DNA of 5,139 nucleotides from Thiotrichaceae bacterium. GTDB taxonomy: Bacteria; Pseudomonadota; Gammaproteobacteria; Thiotrichales; Thiotrichaceae. The notes under the pieces are model-generated. The model was not told the DNA's origin, did not search any database, and worked only from the letters and a program-made list of their open reading frames with translations. Within the stretch, counting starts at the first letter, position 1. Each line of letters opens with the position of its first letter. Shown piece by piece: positions 1 to 5,139 of the stretch. The stretch covers positions 1 through 5,139 of the forward strand of contig JALVFC010000054.1 in the NCBI GenBank assembly GCA_027030285.1, given 5' to 3'. The translations under genes and the position numbers were made by a program.

Positions 1-38
1 AAGAATAAATATCACAATCATAAGTAACCTTAAGACTC

Positions 39-55
39 AGAAAGTACGGCTTTCT
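39..55. terminator. Small hairpin downstream of the toxin pseudogene, possible weak terminator
   Basis: A perfect 6-bp inverted repeat, AGAAAG at 39-44 and CTTTCT at 50-55, encloses a 5-base loop. It lies 13 bp beyond the toxin stop codon. On the plus strand it is followed by TATTTAT, and on the minus strand by no T tract, so it does not form a convincing intrinsic terminator for the toxin operon. It may serve a plus-strand transcript or be chance. The rest of bases 1-68 shows nothing recognisable. Confidence 0.2.
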
Positions 56-68
56 TATTTATAATTGA

Positions 69-496
69 TCAGAGACTTCTTAGATTGTCCTTATAATCAA
101 ACGGATTGATAATATCCACATCAAAATGAACAAAGTCATTTACATTCCGTGTTATTACCGCCAGTTTGTGCACCTGTGCTATAGCTGCGATCATGGCATC
201 TTCATACAAAGTATCTGATCGTTTGTACATTAGCTTTGCCAGCTTCGAAAAATAGCTCCATCCATTGGCAAAATATGAGATAGCTCTCCGCAATCTGATT
301 CAGCCATCTCTCCAATTCTGCAGCGCGAAGTAAACCCTGATCACGAGTTAGTTCAATCCCGGCCTGAATTTCTGCCAGAGTAACCACCGAGAGAAATAAA
401 TCATCATCAGAAACTGACTTTAGCCACGCTAGCACAGCACCATGAGGTTTTTTTACGACGCAACTCCGATACAACATTGGTATCTATCAGATACAC
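69..496 (-). pseudogene. VapC-family PIN-domain toxin, broken by three frameshifts
   Basis: PIN-domain toxins of the VapC family are Mg2+-dependent ribonucleases held inactive by a cognate antitoxin. Read with frame corrections, this locus gives a protein of about 142 residues, the usual length. It starts at a GTG at 496 directly after the antitoxin TAA, and opens VYLIDTNVVSELRR, with the first acidic residue in DTN. It continues through VTLAEIQAGIE, MDGAIF, LYEDAMIAA and TRNVNDF, and ends NPFDYKDNLRSL before TGA at 69-71. All four acidic positions of a PIN active site can be seen, but not in one frame. A run of seven A (plus-strand T at 448-454) shifts frame where six would keep it. A second shift lies at about 270-278, between AESY and PMDG. 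A third lies at about 238-241, where TGGCAAAG would need one more G to read WAK. No nonsense substitution interrupts the corrected frame, so inactivation is recent, or the indels are sequencing errors. Confidence 0.85.
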
Positions 497-753
497 TTAT
501 AGAACCTTCTGAATGGGACGCCGTTTTCCCTTACCCCGTTCAGGGATTAACATATCTCCCCTTCCCTCATCGGATAACAGTAAAGATTTTAGTGAAGGTT
601 TAGTGCTTTTTTGCAGCCTTTTCCATGTACTGATAGACACTAGTACAGCAGCTTCACCCCCCGCTTTGTAACAAGCTGGGGACCCTCTTCAATAGAGGCA
701 TTGAGAAATTCACTAAAACGCGCTTTAGCGTCCTGAACATGCCATGATTGCAT
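497..753 (-). pseudogene. Phd/YefM-type antitoxin, broken by one frameshift
   Basis: Antitoxins of this family bind DNA through an N-terminal domain, repress their own operon, and neutralise the toxin with their C-terminal tail. The start is the ATG at 753, with a weak purine-rich GAGAG upstream. The opening MQSWHVQDAKARFSEFLNA and the following EEGPQLVTKRG are typical of the family. A run of six G (plus-strand C at 657-662) then shifts frame, so the actual frame ends at TAG (640-642) after 37 residues. One extra G would restore EAAVLVSISTWKRLQKS and an open frame to TAA at 497-499, about 85 residues in all, a normal length. The TAA is immediately followed by the toxin GTG, the tight arrangement expected of a translationally coupled antitoxin-toxin pair. 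The truncated product would keep part of the DNA-binding domain but lose the toxin-neutralising tail. I am confident of the family; whether the break is real is uncertain. Confidence 0.85.
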
Positions 754-791
754 AATACTCTCACAAATGACTAGGGAGACTGTGGGAATTA

Positions 792-813
792 GTTGCAACG
801 CGGCTGGATTATA
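792..813 (-). promoter_or_regulatory. Candidate -10 box and small palindrome upstream of the antitoxin
   Basis: On the minus strand a perfect TATAAT (plus 808-813) lies about 55 bp before the antitoxin ATG. No good -35 hexamer stands 16-18 bp upstream; the best match, CACACA, agrees at three of six positions. Just downstream of the -10 box is the perfect 8-bp palindrome GTTGCAAC (792-799), placed where an autoregulatory operator of an antitoxin could sit. The operator role is inference from position only. Confidence 0.35.
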
Positions 814-853
814 GAGTGTACCTCACTTTATTGTGTGGAAAATAGTTGCAGAC

Positions 854-3154
854 TTAGCGCAATACTAGCTGTCCAAACATTTGAGGATTTTTCCAGGCGG
901 CATCAGAATTCGCATTCCAGGATAGTTTTGCATCACGATTATTTCCGGTGTCATCATCATTTACCTGCACCTCAAAACCTACTTTTTTCCCTGCGAAAGG
1001 TTTCACTTTTAGGGCTTTCCAGGGAATGGTAGTTGCCAGTTGATAACCATTTTTCTGCTTGATTATTTTTTGCTTTACTCCCTGTATGTGCTGACTTGCA
1101 GAGTTACTGCTTACAGAAAGTTTCCTGTCATTTACACGATAGGTTAACTGGAAATCATTATGACCATCGTAGCTACTTTTACGGCTACCATCTGCATCAA
1201 TATAGATTTCTACGGAATCATCAGCCCAGGGTTTTGATGAGTCTTTGACAAGTCGATCATCTTGTACGTTTACCCAAACGTATAAATTTTCCTCATCCCA
1301 GGATGAAGACCATACAGCAGAGAGATCTCTGGGATCATTAATTGTTCCATTGATCAGGGTAGAGATTCGTTGTCCTTTGCCGCGATTTTTGCGAATAGTC
1401 ACTATCTGCGGCTGAGGCACTGGTGCACTAGTACCACTTGTAATATGTGACGCTATTTTAACGGGCTTATCTAAATGGTAAACAGTTCTGGAAGTACACC
1501 CCTGCCACCAGCAACGATTTGCACGCTGAAACGCCATCAGCGCACGATATTTAGGTGCCAGATAGTCCGGTTCGTTAATATGTTCTTTCACCCCCCAGCT
1601 ACCGTGCCAGGTGGCAGGACGTGGTGCAGAGAAGGCCACAAACAAGCTTCCGCCTGCTTTTTTCCAGCCATTTAGCAGGCGTGTGTATGCTTGTGCCATT
1701 AACGGATGTTTGTTTGCCTTTAGCAAATAGGGATTGGCGCCTTCTTTTTTGCTATGCGTTTTACTCTGGACTAAATGCTGCCCACCTTCATACGCAACCA
1801 GGTGCACGCCATAGCTCTTAGCAATATTGGCTTGTTGTTTGACAAATTCCAGTGTGTTGTCGATAGAGTATCGATTGGATTTATCATTAATCAGTTGGAA
1901 CACTCGCTGCACGCTATGAATACTTCTCATCTGGTTTTGATCAATCTTGAAGTAAGGTGCAATAGCTAGCGCATCTACCTGTTTATAGGCATTTTTGTAC
2001 CCCAGCAACGTATGGCTGAGTTGTGGGTTTGTTGTTAAACCACCCATCACCCGTACAAGACGCTGATTGCCTCCAAATACACGTTCCCATAGTTTGAAAA
2101 TATGCACGCTTTGCATGGAGTAAAACTTGGCTCCGGCAACTCGGCGATCCTTATCCAGCTTTCTGGCAACACCTGTTTGTTTCATATATTCCGCCTGAGG
2201 TACAAAAACATCATTCCAGGTCTCATTGGAATACTCCAGGTAGACTTTCAGATTGGGTTTCAGGTGCTGTCGTACATACTGGGCATATTTAGTAATAAAG
2301 TGATCGTCCGCTTTATGGGGGATGTTAAACCACGGGTTGACATTCAGTGTATTCGCCAGTTTAACCATAACTTCTATGGGAACACCACGAACACCTTCCT
2401 TGCCGCCCCATGTTGCCTTTTCCATAGTTGGACGCTGTTGCCAATGCTGGATATTATTACGGGTAATGCCACTCATATTCATAAAGCGAATAACTTTGAA
2501 ATCACGCATAAACGCCAGATACTTTGGATTAAACAATATCTGTTTATAATATTTTTCAAAGGGCTGGAATGAGTTATCAGGACATTGTCTGGCATTCATA
2601 ACATGCTGAAATGGATTGTTACGGCAAATACCGCCAGGCATGATGATTCTTATGTTTTTTAGGTAATTACCTGGAGTGCTTTTTTTAATAAACAAGGTAG
2701 CCGTGAGCAGTCCATCCTGCATAGGTTCAAACTTGATCAGGTCTTTTCCTGGTAAGCGCTTGATTAGTTTGGCACTAGCTCCATAGGTGATCTCACCTTT
2801 GCCATCATACAAGACAGTATAAGTACCTTTGGGCAACGCTTCAGGTGGAATATGACTGAGGAAACGAGTGCCTGCCTGACCATTATTCAACTGTGCCGGC
2901 CAGCCATTGCGATCAAATCGTACTTTGCCTTTGGTAAACCAGGGTCTGGCATCCTCAAAAGGTAAAGCTAAACGAAATAAATCAACAAAAGGAATACTTG
3001 CATCCACTTCCAGCGCTTCATTGGTATTGATTCCTAGGGGGGAAAGAATATTCTGATTGGCGTTAGCTACATTCCACCCGGATATCATGACAAGCAAAGT
3101 AGATGCCAGGATTCTTGCTAACAATCTGTGTGTATTCTTGTCTTTATAATTCAT
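854..3154 (-). CDS. Secreted clan GH-A-like glycoside hydrolase with C-terminal CBM9-like domain
   Basis: Predicted exported carbohydrate-active protein of 766 residues; substrate unknown. Residues 1-32 form a signal peptide: a basic start, the hydrophobic ILASTLLVMISGW, and cleavage after ANA. Residues 33 to about 200 look beta-rich. From about 205 to 545 there is a barrel-like region. It contains YLEYSNETWN, whose Glu311 fits the acid/base position of clan GH-A, and LVAYEGGQH, whose Glu456 fits the nucleophile on strand 7. Four cysteines (177, 191, 548, 553) suit a periplasmic or extracellular protein with disulfides. A Ser/Pro-rich linker at about 570-585 leads to a CBM9-like sandwich at about 595-766, with NLYVWVNVQDD, DDSVEIYIDADG and TIPWKAL. 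Two starts are adjacent, GTG at 3157 and ATG at 3154. AGAGG lies 9 bp before the ATG, which I prefer; the GTG would add one residue. The frame is intact. No other carbohydrate gene adjoins it. It could be a non-catalytic binding protein. Confidence 0.8.
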   Translation of the reverse strand: MNYKDKNTHRLLARILASTLLVMISGWNVANANQNILSPLGINTNEALEVDASIPFVDLFRLALPFEDARPWFTKGKVRFDRNGWPAQLNNGQAGTRFLSHIPPEALPKGTYTVLYDGKGEITYGASAKLIKRLPGKDLIKFEPMQDGLLTATLFIKKSTPGNYLKNIRIIMPGGICRNNPFQHVMNARQCPDNSFQPFEKYYKQILFNPKYLAFMRDFKVIRFMNMSGITRNNIQHWQQRPTMEKATWGGKEGVRGVPIEVMVKLANTLNVNPWFNIPHKADDHFITKYAQYVRQHLKPNLKVYLEYSNETWNDVFVPQAEYMKQTGVARKLDKDRRVAGAKFYSMQSVHIFKLWERVFGGNQRLVRVMGGLTTNPQLSHTLLGYKNAYKQVDALAIAPYFKIDQNQMRSIHSVQRVFQLINDKSNRYSIDNTLEFVKQQANIAKSYGVHLVAYEGGQHLVQSKTHSKKEGANPYLLKANKHPLMAQAYTRLLNGWKKAGGSLFVAFSAPRPATWHGSWGVKEHINEPDYLAPKYRALMAFQRANRCWWQGCTSRTVYHLDKPVKIASHITSGTSAPVPQPQIVTIRKNRGKGQRISTLINGTINDPRDLSAVWSSSWDEENLYVWVNVQDDRLVKDSSKPWADDSVEIYIDADGSRKSSYDGHNDFQLTYRVNDRKLSVSSNSASQHIQGVKQKIIKQKNGYQLATTIPWKALKVKPFAGKKVGFEVQVNDDDTGNNRDAKLSWNANSDAAWKNPQMFGQLVLR

Positions 3155-3186
3155 CACTAGAAGCCTCTTTATCTAGTTAGAGAAAA

Positions 3187-3260
3187 TATATTGAGAAAGT
3201 TCAGGTATATTGAATAACAGGCTATTATGGCAAGCGCAGCAACCTGTTTATATTGAATAA
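3187..3260 (-). repeat. Three direct repeats of TCAATATA upstream of the secreted hydrolase
   Basis: On the minus strand TTATTCAATATA occurs twice exactly (plus 3249-3260 and 3206-3217), with starts 43 bp apart, about four helical turns. A third copy, TTTCTCAATATA (plus 3187-3198), matches at 10 of 12 positions and begins 19 bp further on. All three share TCAATATA and lie in the same orientation within 75 bp, ending 30 bp before the hydrolase start. They could be binding sites of a regulator; the region is A+T-rich, so chance is possible. Confidence 0.4.
3204..3233 (-). promoter_or_regulatory. Weak promoter candidate for the secreted hydrolase
   Basis: Minus-strand TTGCCA (plus 3228-3233) matches the -35 consensus at five of six positions. 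It is spaced 18 bp from TATACC (plus 3204-3209), which matches the -10 consensus at four of six. The -10 overlaps the middle TCAATATA repeat, so a protein bound there would block or reposition polymerase. Transcription would start about 40 bp before the ATG. Confidence 0.3.
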
Positions 3261-3440
3261 TCTATCTGCAATATAGACGGCGAGTTCTTGCGGGAAGCTG
3301 AACAAAAAAGAAACAGACTGATGGATTTAATACTGGTTGGAAATGGGTTTTGTGGCCTTCTATTAAAGACTCATATGGCTAGCTTGTGAAAATTCATCTC
3401 ACATAACACGCAGATGAGCTCTGTGTTGTGCTAAACAAAA

Positions 3441-3450
3441 GTGGTACCAC
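3441..3450. repeat. Perfect 10-bp palindrome GTGGTACCAC
   Basis: The sequence GTGGTACCAC reads the same on both strands and lies mid-gap, nearly 300 bp upstream of the hydrolase start. It is too short to form a useful hairpin. It could be a dimeric regulator half-site pair or chance. Confidence 0.3.
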
Positions 3451-3520
3451 TCATTCAAATGTGACTTTGATTGCTCATTGCCAGCCATTTCCCAGTAATT
3501 TATCAAGCGGATTTTAGCAA

Positions 3521-3552
3521 TAATTCTAAAAAACGGAACACAAATAGAATTA
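3521..3552. repeat. 8-bp inverted repeat TAATTCTA/TAGAATTA
   Basis: Arms at 3521-3528 and 3545-3552 are perfectly complementary with a 16-base spacer. The arms are almost entirely A/T, so a stem would be weak. The element lies roughly 100-130 bp beyond the soeC-like stop codon and has no clear role. Confidence 0.25.
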
Positions 3553-3570
3553 GAAAACAGGACCCCCTGC
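3552..3570 (-). terminator. Weak intrinsic terminator candidate after the soeC-like gene
   Basis: On the minus strand CAGG and CCTG form a 4-bp stem around GGGT, extendable by one G-T pair, and are followed by TTTTCT. It lies about 85 bp past the soeC-like stop in the direction of transcription. The stem is short for an efficient terminator, so the call is tentative. Confidence 0.2.
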
Positions 3571-3654
3571 AAGTTTAACTTTTTACTGGATGTGAGACTT
3601 TACCCGCTGAGTTCTGCATCATAACTCAATTGGCAAGACTCCAGGCACCTCTTA

Positions 3655-4629
3655 TCAAGCTGTCTGATAATAAATATTCTGAGGATGTCTGGCCTGTGCG
3701 AAGAAGAACCAGCGTTCCATCAGCAAACCTATATATTGAATCACTGCTGCCAGCAATATGACTACTGCAACCTTCTTATATAAACCTAAGGCTAGCAGTA
3801 TCAGCGGGATTACAAATACCATTGTCAGGAATCCCCATTTTACCAGGCGCAAAAAACTGGCTGGTTTGCCGTGAAAATATTCCCGAGTATTAAATGAGCC
3901 TCCCATAGCGCCTTGTGCTGTCTGGCGGATTTTGCTGTGGCGCACGCCTATGGCAGTGGTGGCAGTGGACTTTGGTTTGATACGGGCATTGCGAATCAGT
4001 GCGCTGATGCGGGTAATGCCAGCAACCGCTGTAAATACAATGGCCCAGCCTCCAAACATATTAATCAGGTTGGGGGCGCTAAACGTGGCATAAACAGTAG
4101 CGACCGTAAAACCGGAAGCCAGCCCCAGCATAACAAAATTCACTACAGTTAAGGGCGTTGCCCACTCTTGTAAAAAGCGGATACAGGCGTAGATCATGCC
4201 GGTACACAGAAACAGGGTGAGGCTGGCGGCAACACCGATTATGCCGATCAGTAATGATAAAGAAACACTAAAACCACCGATTTTGACCACCTCAAAATCC
4301 AGCCCAAACCAGTGGATCAGACCATAGATAAAAACGATTGCGCCAAAGGTAGGCAAGGCAATGACTTCACGAGACAGCCAGGAGGTACGCCATTGTGAAG
4401 GGGTGCGCCAGGCGCGCTCTGGTCTACCCAGGTGGAAGAAGGAGGCAAATAATGCCAACGCGACAAAAACCAGCACAAGGAGTGCTCCTATGGCATAGAA
4501 ACGTGCAGGCTCTTCAACATGAATCAGCTCGACGCGGGTGTAGGTCTGTGCGGTGATCAACGCCATAAACAAGCCTTGTCCGATGCCTAGCAATGTGGTT
4601 AAAAATATAACTGAAAATGCAGGATGCAT
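3655..4629 (-). CDS. soeC: DmsC-family membrane anchor subunit, probably SoeC of sulfite dehydrogenase
   Basis: Membrane anchor of a DMSO-reductase-family complex, 324 residues, the normal family length. It would pass electrons between the iron-sulfur subunit and the quinone pool; in SoeABC the reaction is sulfite to sulfate with quinone reduction. Eight hydrophobic segments are visible at about 5-27, 43-65, 89-110, 118-150, 157-183, 188-212, 262-284 and 286-312. After segment 2 comes FHLGRPERAW, then SWLSRE at 83-88, a DmsC hallmark. The long polar loop between segments 6 and 7 contains IRQTAQGAMGGSFNTREYFH, which I recall as typical of SoeC-like anchors. The ATG at 4629 is supported by GAAAGGT (plus 4636-4642), 7 bp upstream. 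The upstream neighbour is the matching iron-sulfur subunit, separated by an inserted palindromic element. The DmsC family is clear. The sulfite assignment is inferred from similarity and could instead be another sulfur or N/S-oxide enzyme. Confidence 0.85.
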   Translation of the reverse strand: MHPAFSVIFLTTLLGIGQGLFMALITAQTYTRVELIHVEEPARFYAIGALLVLVFVALALFASFFHLGRPERAWRTPSQWRTSWLSREVIALPTFGAIVFIYGLIHWFGLDFEVVKIGGFSVSLSLLIGIIGVAASLTLFLCTGMIYACIRFLQEWATPLTVVNFVMLGLASGFTVATVYATFSAPNLINMFGGWAIVFTAVAGITRISALIRNARIKPKSTATTAIGVRHSKIRQTAQGAMGGSFNTREYFHGKPASFLRLVKWGFLTMVFVIPLILLALGLYKKVAVVILLAAVIQYIGLLMERWFFFAQARHPQNIYYQTA

Positions 4630-4654
4630 AGTGCTACCTTTCGTTAAAGTTAGG

Positions 4655-4812
4655 GTAACTACTCAACGTGATGAGCATCGGCGGTGGAAAGTTATTGATT
4701 ATTTGGGACGCTGTAAATACATCCCTGTAAGCTCCACAGCAGCATCCCTGCTGCCGAGACCCAAATAGTCAATAACTTTCCACCTTATACATAGTCATGC
4801 TGAGTAGTCACT
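4655..4812. mobile_element. 158-bp palindromic MITE-like element inserted between soeB and soeC
   Basis: A non-coding element with terminal inverted repeats: GTAACTACTCA at 4655-4665 matches the reverse complement of 4801-4811 at 10 of 11 positions. The direct repeat AGTTAGG flanks it at 4648-4654 and 4813-4819 and looks like a target-site duplication. An 8-bp version with one mismatch is also possible if the last element base, 4812, is counted as target. Inside is a much stronger inverted repeat and a structured 52-base loop. Removing the element plus one AGTTAGG would leave a 26-bp spacer with the soeC ribosome binding site, a normal operon spacing. No transposase is present, so it would have been moved in trans. 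GTAA ends with an 8-bp duplication would suit an IS66-type transposase, but that link is speculative. Confidence 0.7.
4683..4784. repeat. Long hairpin: 25-bp inverted repeat around a structured 52-base loop
   Basis: Arms at 4683-4707 and 4760-4784 are complementary at 24 of 25 positions. The exception, T4699 opposite G4768, would be a G-U pair in plus-strand RNA and an A-C mismatch in the minus-strand operon transcript. The loop (4708-4759) holds a second hairpin, CAGCAG at 4737-4742 and CTGCTG at 4748-4753. On the minus strand it also has two direct CAGGGATG octamers, one in that hairpin and one 24 bases further on. From memory this core resembles repeats scattered in aquatic gammaproteobacterial genomes; I could not check it. 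Confidence 0.75.
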
Positions 4813-4820
4813 AGTTAGGT

Positions 4821-5139
4821 TTAAATCCAGCTGGAATCTTCCAGTGTCAGATCATCATCAGAAGGCTTGGTAAAGTTCTCATCCTTCAGTGGGTTCTCGA
4901 CACGCTCCAGGTCTTCTTGCTGGATCCTGATTTTGGTTTTTCTGCGTGGCAAATAATGATTGGCAGGGTTTGTTCCCCACTCTGGCATTAACTGATACCC
5001 CCCTTCTTCGCGGATTAACCGTGACACTTCGGAGTGCTCATCATGTACATCACCAAAAATTCGTGCTGAAGTCGGACATGCCAGAACACAGGCAGGCTTG
5101 CGACGCTCCTCAGGTAATGTCGTATCGTAAATACGATCT
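4821..5139 (-). CDS. soeB: C-terminal part of DmsB/SoeB-type iron-sulfur subunit (partial at window edge)
   Basis: The last 105 codons and stop of an electron-transfer subunit carrying [4Fe-4S] clusters, which links a molybdopterin catalytic subunit to the membrane anchor. The visible part begins DRIYDTTLPEERRKPACV and contains CVLACP (visible residues 17-22), the closing CxxxCP cysteines of a ferredoxin-type cluster set, then the family motif ARIFGDV. The tail EWGTNPANHYLPRRK followed by an acidic C-terminus resembles SoeB rather than the shorter E. coli DmsB, as far as I recall. The frame is open to the window edge and its start lies to the right, beyond 5139; a soeA-like molybdopterin gene should lie further right. 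Stop TAA is at 4821-4823, two bases from the right-hand AGTTAGG duplication of the inserted element. The iron-sulfur subunit call is secure; sulfite as substrate is inference. Confidence 0.85.
   Translation of the reverse strand, partial: DRIYDTTLPEERRKPACVLACPTSARIFGDVHDEHSEVSRLIREEGGYQLMPEWGTNPANHYLPRRKTKIRIQQEDLERVENPLKDENFTKPSDDDLTLEDSSWI

Larger units (their letters stand above)
3158..3654. other. Intergenic region of about 500 bp between soeC-like gene and secreted hydrolase
   Basis: I see no convincing gene in either strand. The stretch is A+T-rich. From the hydrolase side it holds three TCAATATA repeats with a weak promoter candidate (3187-3260). It also holds the perfect palindrome GTGGTACCAC at 3441-3450, an 8-bp inverted repeat TAATTCTA/TAGAATTA at 3521-3528 and 3545-3552, a weak terminator candidate at 3552-3570, and a 6-bp hairpin TGAGTT/AACTCA at 3608-3613 and 3623-3628. 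No tRNA, CRISPR repeat or clear small RNA is visible. Confidence 0.6.

Noticed and set aside
69..477. Two separate small genes (74 and 91 codons) at the left end
   Set aside because: They are consecutive pieces of one VapC-type toxin in shifted frames; the motifs run in family order across both, and the true N-terminus lies upstream at the GTG at 496 in yet another frame.
2102..2572. A 156-codon open frame on the plus strand
   Set aside because: It lies fully inside the intact secreted-hydrolase gene on the opposite strand, has no family-like motifs, and is the antisense shadow of that coding frame.
793..2572. Several other 64-79 codon plus-strand frames opposite the hydrolase gene
   Set aside because: They overlap the clear minus-strand coding frame, lack ribosome binding sites and recognisable motifs, and are typical shadow frames.
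3608..3628. Hairpin TGAGTT/AACTCA as the soeC terminator
   Set aside because: The stem is only 6 bp and no T tract follows it in the direction of soeC transcription.
3913..4152. A 79-codon plus-strand frame inside soeC
   Set aside because: It is antisense to transmembrane and loop coding sequence of soeC and has no independent support.
4553..4768. A 71-codon plus-strand frame running from soeC into the palindromic element
   Set aside because: Half is antisense to the soeC start region and half is the non-coding inverted repeat; nothing protein-like is visible.
4655..4812. The palindromic region as an intrinsic terminator of soeB
   Set aside because: The stem is far longer than a normal terminator, no T tract follows, and flanking direct repeats explain it better as an inserted element; partial transcriptional attenuation remains possible.

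Overview
The window reads like part of a gammaproteobacterial chromosome with moderate, slightly A+T-leaning base composition, possibly from a sulfur-oxidising lineage. The organism inference rests on a DmsC/SoeC-type membrane anchor beside a DmsB/SoeB-type iron-sulfur subunit, and on a short palindromic repeat whose core resembles interspersed repeats I recall from aquatic Gammaproteobacteria. No rRNA or tRNA gene is present to confirm it. All recognisable genes are on the minus strand, so they read from the right end of the window to the left.

Right end to 3655: the 3' end of an iron-sulfur electron-transfer subunit (soeB-like, cut by the window edge), then a 158-bp palindromic MITE-like element, then a complete eight-helix quinone-site anchor subunit (soeC-like). 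Together with a molybdopterin subunit expected to the right, these would form a cytoplasm-facing, membrane-bound sulfite:quinone oxidoreductase or another DMSO-reductase-family enzyme. The element is flanked by a 7-bp direct repeat. Removing it with one copy of the repeat would leave a 26-bp spacer carrying the soeC ribosome binding site, so it appears to have inserted into an operon.

3158-3654: about 500 bp without a gene. It holds a weak terminator candidate and two palindromes. Near its left edge are three copies of an octamer, TCAATATA on the minus strand, around a weak promoter candidate for the next gene.

854-3154: a large secreted protein with a signal peptide, a beta-rich N-terminal region, a central clan GH-A-like barrel with two candidate catalytic glutamates, and a C-terminal CBM9-like carbohydrate-binding domain. 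Its substrate is unknown.

1-853: a Phd/YefM-type antitoxin followed directly by a VapC-type PIN toxin. Both are recognisable from end to end, but single-base-scale frameshifts break them (one in the antitoxin, three in the toxin). The pair is therefore annotated as pseudogenes unless sequencing error explains the indels.
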